Shown here: positions 26,267 to 35,327 of the stretch, piece by piece
Position numbering within the stretch: the stretch's first letter is position 1
How the letters are laid out: each line of letters starts with the position of its first letter
Assembly: GCF_010994375.1 (NCBI RefSeq)
Contig: NZ_WHMA01000012.1
Coordinates: forward strand, 29,326 to 93,325
DNA length: 64,000 bases
Direction: 5' to 3'
Source: Halomonas sp. NO4
Lineage (GTDB): Bacteria > Pseudomonadota > Gammaproteobacteria > Pseudomonadales > Halomonadaceae
Position numbers and translations under genes: made by a program
The notes under the pieces: model-generated
Databases searched by the model: none
Told to the model about the DNA's origin: nothing
The model's input: only the letters and a program-made list of their open reading frames with translations

Positions 26267-26549
26267 GAAACTCCTCATCGATGGCGAAGGCCCCTCCCCT
26301 GATCGTCCGTCGGGGCAGAGGCTTTTCACTTCATCTTACAAGGCATTGTCGGTGCTGACCTACATATCAAGTACCAACGATCTGATACCGAATTTCGCAT
26401 AGCTGCCAGTGCGTTTCACATCATCATAGGACTTTTCTTCATACATTTCTTTGACATTTCGTTGCATACCTTTTCATTTTTCTTCTGTTGCTCGCGTTTA
26501 TCGCGGGTAGCACCGGGCAATCCCGCCCAAGCAACAGGAGAATCACACC
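26267..26549. other. Divergent intergenic region before the dioxygenase
   Basis: These 283 bases between the EAL gene and the dioxygenase are AT-rich in the middle and hold no supported gene. A TTGACA -35 hexamer is at 26451-26456, with only weak -10 candidates 16-17 bases later (TTCATT region). Near the dioxygenase, GCGGG and CCCGC (about 26504-26527) could form a small stem in the leader, before AGGAG eight bases from the ATG. Confidence 0.4.
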
Positions 26550-27344
26550 ATGAAACTCGATACCCTCAAGCACGGCTTCGATGTCACCGGTATGCCCACC
26601 GCTCCCCTGGCCCACTATTGGGCCCCCGACGTGGCTACCGACCTGGACCGGCAGGGCTGGAGTCACACCCATCTTCACCAGCAGATCGACCTGGCAGCCT
26701 GGCAGAGCTTCACCGCCGACCTGCCGCGTGACCCCTATGTCAATCAGCGCTGGAAGCGCATGTCCTGGCTGGGGCTCGACGACAACGGCAGCATGGTGAA
26801 CATGGGCGAGTGCCCGATGGCCCAGGGAGGCGCGTTCAACGACGCCGAAAGCATGGCAGACCGGCTGCGCTACTACGATCCCTTGACCCCGACCTTCCTC
26901 TCACGCCCGGACGTCAAGGCGTTCGTGCAGGCCTGGTGCCGCCTGTGGGGGATCGGCCCGCGCGAGCCGATCCTCATGCAGATCACCGGCGTGCGGGGCG
27001 AGGGCCAGGTCGACCCGCTCCAGGGCCAGGGCATCCATGCCGACGGCTGCAAGGCCCTGAGCATCCTGGTCGTGACGCGGGAGAACGTCTCGGGGGCAGA
27101 GAACCACCTCTACGCCGACAAGGCCGGCACCCGCCCGCTGGTGGACACCACCCTCGCCCCCGGCGAGATTCTCCATCTGCGCGACGACCGGCTCTTCCAC
27201 AGCGTCGACGGCATCACCCAGAACGACGCCTCGGCCCCTTTCGAGCGTTTCATCATCATCATCAACAGCCGCTTCGTGGATGCCTTCCAGAATCGCATCC
27301 TGCGCCGTCACTTCCCTGACGCCGTGCTCAACACGACCGTCTGA
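26550..27344 (+). CDS. Fe(II)/2-oxoglutarate-dependent dioxygenase family protein
   Basis: The 264-residue product fits the 2OG-Fe_Oxy_2 (PF10014) family, whose characterised members hydroxylate free L-amino acids such as isoleucine. The metal triad is visible as HAD in GIHADGCKALSILVV (about residue 150) and the distal His in RLFHSVDGI, with the 2-oxoglutarate-binding Arg in FERFIIIINSR. It stands alone: a divergent c-di-GMP gene on the left, a terminator on the right. The substrate cannot be inferred; amino-acid hydroxylation, possibly in osmoadaptation, is a guess. Confidence 0.82.
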   Translation: MKLDTLKHGFDVTGMPTAPLAHYWAPDVATDLDRQGWSHTHLHQQIDLAAWQSFTADLPRDPYVNQRWKRMSWLGLDDNGSMVNMGECPMAQGGAFNDAESMADRLRYYDPLTPTFLSRPDVKAFVQAWCRLWGIGPREPILMQITGVRGEGQVDPLQGQGIHADGCKALSILVVTRENVSGAENHLYADKAGTRPLVDTTLAPGEILHLRDDRLFHSVDGITQNDASAPFERFIIIINSRFVDAFQNRILRRHFPDAVLNTTV

Positions 27345-27377
27345 GCCGCAACCGGCGCATTCGAACGCGCCTAACGC

Positions 27378-27409
27378 GACACCCCCGGGCCAAGGCCGGG
27401 GGTGTCTTG
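27378..27409. terminator. Hairpin between dioxygenase and yceI-like gene
   Basis: An 11-bp perfect stem (27378-27388 with 27396-27406, 7-base loop) followed by TTGC on the plus strand sits between two convergent genes. Probably ends the dioxygenase transcript and possibly the opposing one. Confidence 0.7.
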
Positions 27410-27435
27410 CGTTGGTGCCTGGTCGGGCAGCCGCG

Positions 27436-28020
27436 TTACTGGCGAACGCCCTCGAAGGTCACGTAGAGCTCGAGTTCATGCATCACCTCGGGGTAGTCGC
27501 TCATGTCGATCCCGAAGTCGGCGAGCATCAGGGTGGTGGAGCCCTCGAAACCGGCCCGGTAGCCGCCCCAGGGGTCCTCGCCCTCGCCCACCAGGGTCAC
27601 CGGCATCTCGATCTCCTGGGTCTCGCCGTGCAGGCTGAGATCCCCGGTCACGACCCCTTCGCCATCGCCGGTGGGCTCGAAGCCGGTGGAGGTGAAGGTC
27701 GCGGTGGGATACTGCCCGGCATCCAGGAAGTCATCGCTCAGGAAGTGCTTGTCGCGCTCGGCGTTGTTAGTGTCGAGGCTTGTTACATCGACCTCGATGT
27801 TGACCGAGGAGGCCTCGGGGTCTTCCTGATCATAGCTGAAGTCGCCGGTGAAGCTATCGAAGTCACCGAGGATATAGGAAAAGCCCAGGTGGTTGATCTT
27901 GAACTGGATAAAGGCATGTTGCCTGTCGGTATCGATGACATAGTCGGCAGCCTGGGCCTGGCTGACGCCCATCAGGGCAGCGGTACCCAGGGCGGCGGCG
28001 ATGGCGGTCTTCTTGAACAT
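27436..28020 (-). CDS. YceI-family periplasmic protein
   Basis: A 194-residue protein with a clear signal peptide (MFKKTAIAAALGTAALMGVSQA, cleavage near AQA-ADYVID) and the YceI lipocalin-like barrel (HAFIQFKINHLGFSYILGDF, VDVTSLDTNNAERDKHFLSDDFLD, LSLHGETQEIEMPV). YceI proteins bind isoprenoid or amphiphilic lipids. The start at 28020 follows GAGGAG. It lies 38 bases downstream of a cytochrome b561 gene on the same strand, the yceJ-yceI pairing known from E. coli, suggesting lipid-quinone related redox work in the periplasm. Confidence 0.9.
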   Translation of the reverse strand: MFKKTAIAAALGTAALMGVSQAQAADYVIDTDRQHAFIQFKINHLGFSYILGDFDSFTGDFSYDQEDPEASSVNIEVDVTSLDTNNAERDKHFLSDDFLDAGQYPTATFTSTGFEPTGDGEGVVTGDLSLHGETQEIEMPVTLVGEGEDPWGGYRAGFEGSTTLMLADFGIDMSDYPEVMHELELYVTFEGVRQ

Positions 28021-28058
28021 GCGGATTCTCCTCATAGTCCGATGGAGTAGCTGTCGCT

Positions 28059-28610
28059 TCAGCGACGGCTGAGTCGCGGGTCGATCATGCGCTTGAGAAC
28101 AGCGTTGCGATCGACAAGGTGATGCTTCAGTGCGGCAAGGGCGTGACCGGCGGCCAGGATCACCAGCACCCAGGCGCTGTACCAATGAATCTCACCGGCC
28201 AGGGTGGCCTGGTTGGGCAGGTCGCTGACCAATGCCGGCACCTCGAAAAGGTCGAAGACGCTGATGGGATGACCGTCGGCGGTGGAAATCAGGTAGCCGC
28301 TGGCCAGAACCACCAGCATCAGCACATAGAGCGCGATATGGCCCAGATGCGCGGCCAGGCGCTCCAGGCGATGGCCCAATGCCCGCGGCGTGGGGTTGAC
28401 CAGGCTCCACACCAGCCGTAGCAGGGTGGCGAAGAGCACCAGCATGCCCACCGAGCGATGCCACCAGGGCGCCAGGTTGTACCAGCTGTCATAGTAGCCC
28501 AAGCCTGTCATCCACCAGCCCAGCGCGAACAGACCGACGATGGCGATGGCCAGTACCCAGTGCAGCAGGATGCTCACCAGCCCCCAGCCGCTTCGCGTGT
28601 TACGCCACAT
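28059..28610 (-). CDS. Cytochrome b561 (YceJ-like)
   Basis: A 183-residue inner-membrane protein with four hydrophobic helices and the His ligands expected for two b hemes: LLHWVLAIAIVGL (helix 1), WWHRSVGMLVLF (helix 2), AHLGHIALYVLM (helix 3) and EIHWYSAWVLVILAAGHALAALKHH (helix 4). It is the size of CybB/YceJ. These proteins pass electrons between quinol and acceptors such as superoxide. It is encoded just before the yceI-like gene on the same strand, so the two form one operon. Confidence 0.9.
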   Translation of the reverse strand: MWRNTRSGWGLVSILLHWVLAIAIVGLFALGWWMTGLGYYDSWYNLAPWWHRSVGMLVLFATLLRLVWSLVNPTPRALGHRLERLAAHLGHIALYVLMLVVLASGYLISTADGHPISVFDLFEVPALVSDLPNQATLAGEIHWYSAWVLVILAAGHALAALKHHLVDRNAVLKRMIDPRLSRR

Positions 28611-28750
28611 GCCTCACCTCGAGTGCATAATCGATACCAGCCAGCTTACCGCAGCGCACCATCGGCATCCGCTGAAAAAAGCCGAATGCACCGTTCGGAA
28701 AAACTGATACCTTCTGCCCGGCCGCTCACGAGGGCTGCCTCGCCAAGACA

Positions 28751-28788
28751 CCGACGCCCGCCCCGCCGGAGAGCGGGGCGGGCGTCGG
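28751..28788 (-). terminator. Long GC hairpin after metZ
   Basis: A perfect 16-bp stem (28751-28766 with 28773-28788) and 6-base loop lies 19 bases beyond the metZ stop on the minus strand. It lacks a long U-tract, but the stem is very stable. Confidence 0.7.
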
Positions 28789-28806
28789 CACCTTGACGCA
28801 AGGCGA

Positions 28807-30003
28807 TCAGAGCAAGGCGTCGAGCCCGCGGGCCAGGTCGTCCCGGATATCGTCGAGCGCCTCGAGACCCACCGCCACGCGAATCAGGCCCTCGCTGATC
28901 CCGGCCGCCTGCTTCTGGTCGTCGGAGAGCCGGCCGTGGGTGGTGGTGGCCGGGTGCGTGATGGTGCTCTTGACGTCCCCCAGATTGCCGGTGATAGAGA
29001 GCATCCGGGTGGCGTCGATCACCGACCAGGCACCCTGACGCTCTCCCTTCACCTCGAAGCCCAGCACGGCGCCGAAGCCGCCCTGCTGGCGCTTGGCCAG
29101 GGCGTGCTGCGGATGGTCCGGCAACCCCGAGTAGTGCACGCGGCTCACCGCCGGATGGGCGGCCAACCACTCGGCCAGTCGCTGGGCGTTCTCGCAGTGG
29201 GCGCGCATGCGCAGGCCGAGCGTCTCCAGTCCCTTGGTGAAGATCCAGGCGTTGAACGGGCTCAGGCAAGGCCCGCAGGTGCGCACCACGCCGAACACCT
29301 CCTCGAGCAGCTTGTCGGGGCCCACCACGGCACCGCCCACGGCTCGCCCCTGGCCGTCCAGGTACTTGGTGGCGGAGTGGATCACCAGGTCGGCGCCCAG
29401 GTCGATGGGACGCTGCAGGGCCGGCGTGAGGAAGCAGTTGTCGATCGCCAGCCACGCCCCGTGGCGATGGGCGATGTCGGCCAGGGCCGTGATGTCCACC
29501 ACCTCGGAGAGCGGGTTCGAGGGCGTCTCGGCGAACAGCAGCTTGGTCGCCGGGGTGACGGCCGCCTCCCAGGCGTCGAGGTCGGAGAGCTCCACGTAGC
29601 GCGTGGCGATACCCAGCTTGCCCAGGTACTTGTCGAACAGGCTCACCGTGGAGCCGAACAGCGAACGCGAGGCGACGATCTCGTCGCCAGCCTCCAGCAA
29701 GGCCAGCGCGGTGGCCAGTATCGCCGCCATGCCCGAGCTCGTCGCCACGCAGCGCTCGCCCCCCTCCAGGGCCGCCAGCCGGCGCTCGAAGGTGTGCACC
29801 GTGGGGTTGGTGAACCGTGAATAGACGTTGCCGGGCTCCTCGCCGCCGAACTTGCGCGCCGCCTCGGCGGCGCTGCCGTAGACGAAGCTCGAGGTGGGGA
29901 AGATCGGCTCGCCATGCTCCTGCTCCCCGGTGCGCTCATGCCCGGCACGGATCGCCAGGGTCTCTAGCGCCCACTCAAGCTCTCTCGACTGATCCTGATC
30001 CAT
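28807..30003 (-). CDS. metZ: O-succinylhomoserine sulfhydrylase
   Basis: MetZ forms homocysteine directly from O-succinylhomoserine and sulfide, the sulfhydrylation branch of methionine synthesis. The 398-residue PLP enzyme belongs to the Cys/Met metabolism family: YSRFTNPTVHTFERRLAALEGGE, ATSSGMAAI, ETPSNPL, the PLP Lys in HSATKYLDGQGR (the DGQGR form is usual for MetZ) and GGFGAVLGFEVKG. It is the last gene of the long minus-strand run and lies 10 bases after purF, the same pair as in Pseudomonas. The start at 30003 has AAGGGG upstream. Confidence 0.94.
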   Translation of the reverse strand: MDQDQSRELEWALETLAIRAGHERTGEQEHGEPIFPTSSFVYGSAAEAARKFGGEEPGNVYSRFTNPTVHTFERRLAALEGGERCVATSSGMAAILATALALLEAGDEIVASRSLFGSTVSLFDKYLGKLGIATRYVELSDLDAWEAAVTPATKLLFAETPSNPLSEVVDITALADIAHRHGAWLAIDNCFLTPALQRPIDLGADLVIHSATKYLDGQGRAVGGAVVGPDKLLEEVFGVVRTCGPCLSPFNAWIFTKGLETLGLRMRAHCENAQRLAEWLAAHPAVSRVHYSGLPDHPQHALAKRQQGGFGAVLGFEVKGERQGAWSVIDATRMLSITGNLGDVKSTITHPATTTHGRLSDDQKQAAGISEGLIRVAVGLEALDDIRDDLARGLDALL

Positions 30004-30013
30004 GACGGGCCCC

Positions 30014-31537
30014 TTAGTCGTCGCTGTCGTCGTCCTGGTTGTGCACGCCCACCAGGGCATGATCACCGACGCTCTGCTGCTGCTTGGCAGCATCGTTGCG
30101 CGATGCCTCGAGGTCCGCCAGATAGGCGTCATCGATATCACCGGTCACGTAGCGGCCGTCGAACACCGAGCAGTCGAAGGCGTCGAGGGAGGGATTCACC
30201 TCGCGACAGGCCACCTGAAGATCGTCCAGGTCCTGGTAGAAGATCCGGTCGGCACCGATCAGCTCGCCCACCTCGGCCTCGCTTCGCCCGTGGGCGATCA
30301 GCTCGCTGGCCGCCGGCATGTCGATGCCGTAGACATTGGGGTAGCGCACCGGCGGCGCCGCCGAAGCGAAATAGACCTTGTTGGCGCCCGCCTCGCGGGC
30401 CATCTGGATGATCTGCTTGCAGGTGGTACCGCGCACGATGGAGTCGTCCACCAGCAGCACGTTCTTGCCCTGGAACTCGATACCGATGGCGTTGAGCTTC
30501 TGGCGCACCGATTTCTTGCGCTGGGTCTGGCCGGGCATGATGAAGGTCCGCCCGATGTAGCGGTTCTTCATGAACCCCTCGCGGTAGGTCACGCCAAGGT
30601 GCTGGGCGAGCTCCAGCGCCGAGGTGCGCGAGGTGTCGGGAATGGGGATCACCACGTCGATGTCGTGCTCCGGCCACTCGCTGCGGATACGATCACCGAG
30701 CTTGCGGCCCATCTGCATGCGCGTGCCGTAGACATAGGCGCCGTCGAGGATGGAGTCCGGGCGCGCCAGGTAGACGTGCTCGAAGATGCACGGCACCAGG
30801 CGCGGCTCGTCGGCACACGACTGGGTGTGGATCTGCCCTGCCATGTCGACGAAGATCGCCTCGCCCGGCGCCAGGTCGCGATGCAGCTGGAAGCCGCCCA
30901 CGTCGAGCGCCACCGACTCGGAGGCGATCATCACCTCCTGGCCTTCGCCCTCGTCGCGGGTGCCGAACACCACCGGTCGGATGCCGTGCGGGTCGCGGAA
31001 CGCCACCAGGCCCACGCCGTTGATCATCGCCACCGCGGCATAGCCGCCACGGCAGCGCCGATGCACGCGCCGCACCGCATCGAAGACGTCACCCGGCGCC
31101 AGGTGCGGGCCCTGCTTGCCCAGCTCGTGGGCAAAGACGTTGAGCAGCACTTCGGAGTCGGAGCTGGTGTTGATGTGGCGCAGGTCCGAGGAGAAGAGCT
31201 CCTGCTTGAGCTGGTCGGAGTTGGTCAGGTTGCCATTGTGCGCCAGGCAGATGCCGTAGGGCGAGTTGACATAGAACGGCTGCGACTCCGCCTCGCTCGA
31301 GGAGCCGGCGGTGGGATAGCGCACGTGACCGATGCCCATATTGCCCTTGAGGCGCGCCATGTGGCGCGTGTGGAAGACATCGCGCACCAGCCCGTTGCTC
31401 TTGCGCAGCAGGAAACGCCCTTCGTTCCAGGTCATCATGCCGGCGGCATCCTGGCCGCGATGCTGGAGCACCGTCAGGGCATCATAGATCGCCTGATTCA
31501 CGCTCTGCTTGGCCAGAAGGCCGACAATACCGCACAT
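30014..31537 (-). CDS. purF: Amidophosphoribosyltransferase
   Basis: PurF commits PRPP to purine synthesis by forming phosphoribosylamine with ammonia from glutamine. The 507 residues start MCGIVGLL, where Cys2 becomes the N-terminal nucleophile after Met removal (no propeptide). The glutaminase part shows [13 protein letters not shown] and LAHNGNLTN; the phosphoribosyltransferase part shows the PRPP loop [12 protein letters not shown]. The order cvpA-purF is conserved in E. coli and pseudomonads. Confidence 0.97.
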   Translation of the reverse strand: MCGIVGLLAKQSVNQAIYDALTVLQHRGQDAAGMMTWNEGRFLLRKSNGLVRDVFHTRHMARLKGNMGIGHVRYPTAGSSSEAESQPFYVNSPYGICLAHNGNLTNSDQLKQELFSSDLRHINTSSDSEVLLNVFAHELGKQGPHLAPGDVFDAVRRVHRRCRGGYAAVAMINGVGLVAFRDPHGIRPVVFGTRDEGEGQEVMIASESVALDVGGFQLHRDLAPGEAIFVDMAGQIHTQSCADEPRLVPCIFEHVYLARPDSILDGAYVYGTRMQMGRKLGDRIRSEWPEHDIDVVIPIPDTSRTSALELAQHLGVTYREGFMKNRYIGRTFIMPGQTQRKKSVRQKLNAIGIEFQGKNVLLVDDSIVRGTTCKQIIQMAREAGANKVYFASAAPPVRYPNVYGIDMPAASELIAHGRSEAEVGELIGADRIFYQDLDDLQVACREVNPSLDAFDCSVFDGRYVTGDIDDAYLADLEASRNDAAKQQQSVGDHALVGVHNQDDDSDD

Positions 31538-31564
31538 TCCACCTTACCTCGCTTGCCTTGGAGA

Positions 31565-31583
31565 GACGGCCCAAGGGGCCGTC
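31565..31583. other. Intercistronic hairpin between cvpA and purF
   Basis: A 7-bp perfect stem (31565-31571 with 31577-31583, 5-base loop) lies in the 59-base gap between the cvpA stop and the purF start. With no T-tract it may be an mRNA stability or partial attenuation element. Confidence 0.3.
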
Positions 31584-31596
31584 CCGAGTTGCTCTG

Positions 31597-32151
31597 TCAG
31601 GGGTCGTCGTTGGGTCGTTCGCGGTCCATGCCGGGCAGGGAGAGCTCGCGCAGCGCCGAGGGTTCGGGAATGCGCCCTTCCCACGCCTCCAGGTGGCTCA
31701 CCGCCCAGTCGCGCAGCTGCTCGAAGGTGGGGCGCAGTTCGGCTTCCTGCCACGCCCGGAGCTCGACGAGTGGCGTCAGGCTGATCAGGATGGTGACCAG
31801 CACCAGAATCGCCGCGCCTCGCGCCACCCCGAAGGCCGCGCCGGCCAGGCGGTTGAACAGCCCCATGCCGACCCACTCCACGGCGGCATGGACCATGCGG
31901 ATGATCACCCCGCACAACAGCACCACGCCGAGAATCACCAGCACGAAGGCGAGCACCAGGCGACCGTCGGGGCTGTCGATGACCCCGCCGAGCAGGTCGG
32001 CCACCGGCTCCGCCAGCCAGCGTGCCGCCAGCAGTGCCGTCACCCAGGCGGCAAGGCCCAGCGCCTCGCGGATGAGGCCGCGCATCACTCCCGCCAGGGT
32101 GGAAACGGCGAGGACGGCGAGAAAGAGCCAGTCGATCCAGGTCAGTACCAT
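31597..32151 (-). CDS. cvpA: CvpA-family membrane protein
   Basis: The 184-residue inner-membrane protein has four to five helices, beginning VLTWIDWLFLAVLAVSTLAGVMRGLIREALGLAAW, the CvpA signature. CvpA was named for colicin V production and is linked to envelope homeostasis, but its activity is unknown. The ATG at 32151 is preferred because GGTGAGG stands eight bases upstream; a GTG two codons earlier (32157) overlaps the dedD stop and is possible. It lies between dedD and purF, the usual order. Confidence 0.92.
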   Translation of the reverse strand: MVLTWIDWLFLAVLAVSTLAGVMRGLIREALGLAAWVTALLAARWLAEPVADLLGGVIDSPDGRLVLAFVLVILGVVLLCGVIIRMVHAAVEWVGMGLFNRLAGAAFGVARGAAILVLVTILISLTPLVELRAWQEAELRPTFEQLRDWAVSHLEAWEGRIPEPSALRELSLPGMDRERPNDDP

Positions 32152-32153
32152 GC

Positions 32154-32891
32154 TCACTGCCTCACCCGTACCAGCAGTCCCTGGAGATTGGCTTCCCGCT
32201 TGAGCTCGTCCATCACCCGCTCGCCCTCCTCCGAGGAGGCGAAGGGGCCGACATAGACCGTGGTGAGGTCATTGTCGCGCACGCGCCGGTAGGCCGCGTA
32301 GCCTTGCTCCTCGAGCCGGACTTGGAGGCGCTCGGCGTTCCCCGGCTCGCCGAAGCTACCCACCTGCACCGCCCACTCGCCTTCGGTGGCCGATCCCGGC
32401 GAAGGGTCGGCCGGCGCCGCGTCCTCAGCACCCATGCGCTCGTTTGCCGCACGCGCCAGCTCGGCGATGGGATCCTCGGCGGGCGCCGACTCGGCCGAGC
32501 GCTCGCTTGGGGAGGTGGCCTCTTCTTCGGCGGTCGCCGCGTCCGCCTCGTCCGCTGCCGTCACCGCCTCGTCCGGGACGACCACCTCGCCGTCAGGAGA
32601 AGAGGCCGCGGAATCGGTGGGTGCCGGTGCTTCCTCCTCCTCGGCGGGACGGGGGGGCGTCTCGGTGTCGCCGGTGGGTGACTCGGGCGAGGCGATCTCG
32701 CCCAGGCTCGCCGGCGGCTGTGGGGCCGGCACCTCCTGGCGTTCCACGGGTACCGGCTGCTCGATGGTGAGCACCGGCTCGGGACGCTCCTGGCGCGGGG
32801 CCGGATCGTCGAACAGCATCGGGACGAAGATCACGGCGAGGGCGATGAGGATCACCGCCCCGCTGATTCGTTCACGCATTCCGTACTTCAT
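32154..32891 (-). CDS. dedD: SPOR-domain protein, DedD-like
   Basis: A 245-residue division protein with a short cytoplasmic start, one transmembrane helix (ISGAVILIALAVIFVPMLF), a long Pro/Glu/Ala-rich periplasmic linker (about residues 35-165) and a C-terminal SPOR domain (WAVQVGSFGEPGNAERLQVRL to the end) that binds denuded septal peptidoglycan. The start is at MKYGMRERI, because the longer frame (to 33068) crosses the end of folC. It is encoded between folC and cvpA as in E. coli and Pseudomonas. Confidence 0.93.
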   Translation of the reverse strand: MKYGMRERISGAVILIALAVIFVPMLFDDPAPRQERPEPVLTIEQPVPVERQEVPAPQPPASLGEIASPESPTGDTETPPRPAEEEEAPAPTDSAASSPDGEVVVPDEAVTAADEADAATAEEEATSPSERSAESAPAEDPIAELARAANERMGAEDAAPADPSPGSATEGEWAVQVGSFGEPGNAERLQVRLEEQGYAAYRRVRDNDLTTVYVGPFASSEEGERVMDELKREANLQGLLVRVRQ

Positions 32892-32922
32892 CTTGCCCTC
32901 CTGCACCCGGCCACGGCTCGCA

Positions 32923-34218
32923 TCACGATGGCGTCGCGCCGGACTGCCTCCATGCCAGTATGGCCGCCACGGTGAAGAAGGAGCCACACACCAGCACGCG
33001 ATCCTCTTCCCCCAGGCGCGTGGCAAGCCATTCGGCCCCCATTTCCGGCGCGTCGGCCTGATGGGCAACCTGCTCCCCCCGGGCGGCGATGCGCCTGGCC
33101 AGGTCGGCCGCCGGACGCGAGCGCTCGCCCGCCAGGGTCACCGTGACCCAGGCATCGGCCACCGGGGCCAGGGCGTCGATCACACCGTCGGCGTCCTTGT
33201 CCGCGAGCATGCCCAGCAGCACCCAGGTACGCCCGCCACAGGGGCGGGCGGCCAGGCGCTCGGCCACGTAGGCCGCCGCATGGGGATTGTGCCCCACGTC
33301 CAGGCACCACTGACCCAGCCACTGCAGGCGCCCCGGCAGGCTCACGCGGCCGAGCCCGCGACGACAGCGCGCCGCGTCGAGTGCGACGCCGGCCAGAGCC
33401 AGGGCCTGGAGGGCCGTAGCCGCATTGTCCAGCGGCAGCCCGGGATCGGGCAAGTCGGCCAGGGCCAGCGGCTCGCCCTGCAACCCGGTGCCCGCCCAGC
33501 GCCAGCCATCGCTCGATTCGCTGCGATGGAACTGCGCCGCCAGCACATAAGGCACGGCACCGCGTTCACGAGCCGCCTGGTGCACGCTGGCCGGCAGCAC
33601 GTTGCTGCCCAGCACCGCCGGACGACCGCCACGCAGGATACCGGCCTTCTCGCGGCCGATGCCCTCCAGGTCGTCGCCCAGGTAGGCGGCATGGTCCTGG
33701 GCCACGGTGGTGATCACCGCCACGTCGGCGTCGATGACGTTCACCGCGTCCAGGCGCCCGCCCAGGCCCACCTCGAGGATCGCCAGATCCGGCGGGCGCT
33801 GGGCCAGGGCCCAGAGGGCACCTAAGGTGCCCACCTCGAAGTAGGTGAGACTGACGGGGTCACCGTCGAGGCGCGCCGCCTCGACGGCCTCGAAACCGGC
33901 GATCAGGGTAGCGTCGTCGGCTTCATGACCATCCAGGCGCAGGCGCTCGTTGTAGCGCAGCAGGTGCGGCGAGGTGTAGGTCGCGGTGGTGAGGCCATGG
34001 GCACGCGCCAGGGCTTCGAGCAGGGCCACCGTAGACCCCTTGCCGTTGGTGCCGGCCACGGTGATCACATGGCCGGCCAGGGAGCGTTCGAACAGCCCCA
34101 GGCGGCGGGCGACCTCGGCCACCCGCTCCAGGCCGAGCTCGATCCCCACCGGATGGGCGGCCTCGAGGCGCGCCAGCCAGGCATCGAGGCTGCGGGTTGT
34201 TTCGCCGTGGTGCGTCAC
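32923..34218 (-). CDS. folC: Bifunctional dihydrofolate synthase/folylpolyglutamate synthase
   Basis: FolC makes dihydrofolate from dihydropteroate and glutamate and then extends the glutamate tail. The 431-residue product contains the P-loop VAGTNGKGSTVALLE, TSPHLLRYNERL, the Mg-binding EVGLGGRLDAVN, and the HNPHA and LGMLADKDADGV segments of the C-terminal Mur-ligase-like domain. Its length matches the bacterial enzyme. It follows accD by five bases and probably shares its message. Confidence 0.95.
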   Translation of the reverse strand: MTHHGETTRSLDAWLARLEAAHPVGIELGLERVAEVARRLGLFERSLAGHVITVAGTNGKGSTVALLEALARAHGLTTATYTSPHLLRYNERLRLDGHEADDATLIAGFEAVEAARLDGDPVSLTYFEVGTLGALWALAQRPPDLAILEVGLGGRLDAVNVIDADVAVITTVAQDHAAYLGDDLEGIGREKAGILRGGRPAVLGSNVLPASVHQAARERGAVPYVLAAQFHRSESSDGWRWAGTGLQGEPLALADLPDPGLPLDNAATALQALALAGVALDAARCRRGLGRVSLPGRLQWLGQWCLDVGHNPHAAAYVAERLAARPCGGRTWVLLGMLADKDADGVIDALAPVADAWVTVTLAGERSRPAADLARRIAARGEQVAHQADAPEMGAEWLATRLGEEDRVLVCGSFFTVAAILAWRQSGATPS

Positions 34219-34223
34219 AGACG

Positions 34224-35255
34224 TCAGCGCGCGCCGTCGGAGCGCTCGGCCGCGTCGTCGGCGGAGGTGCTCGCCTCCTCCGAGCGGGGCGCCGATTCGA
34301 CCTCCGGCTGTTCCGCCTCGTCCAGCGTCGCTTCGGCCTGCTCGGCAACATCGACGAGATCGGGCTCCAGCGACGCCAGAGGCTCCTCCAGGCCGATGGG
34401 AGGCTGGTGCATCAGCTTGCGCAGCACGCCGCCCAGGCGATCGCGCATCTCGCCACGCGACACGATCATGTCCACGGTGCCGTGCTCGAGCAGAAACTCG
34501 CTGCGCTGGAAGCCTTCGGGCAGCTGTTCACGTACCGTCTGTTCGATCACGCGCGGTCCGGCAAAGCCGATCAGGGCGTTGGGCTCGGCCACGTTGAGGT
34601 CGCCAAGCATGGCCAGCGACGCCGAGACGCCGCCGAACACGGGGTCGGTGAGCACCGAGATGTAGGGCACACCCGTCTCGCGCAGCCGCTCCAGGGCAGC
34701 CGATGTCTTGGCCATCTGCATCAGCGAGAACAGCGCTTCCTGCATGCGCGCCCCGCCGGACGCGGAGAAGCAGATCAGCGGAATGCGCTCCTCCAGGGCC
34801 AGGGTGGCGGCACGCACGAACTTCTCGCCCACCACGGCGCCCATGGACCCGCCCATGAAGGTGAACTCGAAGGCCACCACCACCACCGGCAGGCCATCGA
34901 GCTGACCGCGCATCGCCACCAGGGCGTCCTTCTCGCCGGTCTCCTTCTGGGCGGCGTTCAGGCGATCCTTGTACTTCTTGGAGTCGCGGAACTTCAAGCG
35001 ATCGACCGGCTCGAGGTCGGCGGCGATCTCCTCGCGGCCCTCCTTGTCGAGGAACCAGTCGAGGCGCTTGCGCGCCGTCAGGCGCAGGTGGTGGTCACAC
35101 TTGGGGCAGACGTTATGGTGCTTCTCCAGTTCGGGCAGGTAGAGCACCGCCTCGCACTTGGGGCACTTGCGCCACAGGCCGTCGGGCACGCTGGCCCGGC
35201 GTTCCTTGCGCTGGATGCGCCCCACGGAGGGTACAATCTTGTCAAGCCAGCTCAT
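34224..35255 (-). CDS. accD: Acetyl-CoA carboxylase carboxyltransferase subunit beta
   Basis: AccD carries the carboxyltransferase half-reaction of fatty-acid synthesis together with AccA. The 343 residues start with the typical [10 protein letters not shown] and a four-Cys zinc ribbon (CPKCEAV ... CPKC, residues about 34-56), followed by the crotonase-type core ([23 protein letters not shown]). The last 50 residues are an unusual acidic Glu/Asp/Ser/Ala tail beyond the end of the E. coli protein; halophile or halotolerant species often carry acidic extensions, but its role is unknown. It follows trpA and precedes folC. Confidence 0.95.
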   Translation of the reverse strand: MSWLDKIVPSVGRIQRKERRASVPDGLWRKCPKCEAVLYLPELEKHHNVCPKCDHHLRLTARKRLDWFLDKEGREEIAADLEPVDRLKFRDSKKYKDRLNAAQKETGEKDALVAMRGQLDGLPVVVVAFEFTFMGGSMGAVVGEKFVRAATLALEERIPLICFSASGGARMQEALFSLMQMAKTSAALERLRETGVPYISVLTDPVFGGVSASLAMLGDLNVAEPNALIGFAGPRVIEQTVREQLPEGFQRSEFLLEHGTVDMIVSRGEMRDRLGGVLRKLMHQPPIGLEEPLASLEPDLVDVAEQAEATLDEAEQPEVESAPRSEEASTSADDAAERSDGAR

Positions 35256-35327
35256 GTCAGAAAGGCTTCCGTCAACAGTTGCGCCCGGTCACGCCGGGCG
35301 GGTATGGATTCGCTCGGTCGAGAGCCC

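Noticed and set aside
26462..26731. An 89-codon frame before the dioxygenase as a leader peptide
   Set aside because: It runs into the dioxygenase gene in another frame and has no attenuator beside it.
30002..32203. A 733-codon plus-strand frame opposite purF and cvpA
   Set aside because: It is a shadow of purF and cvpA; the product is low-complexity and shows no domain.
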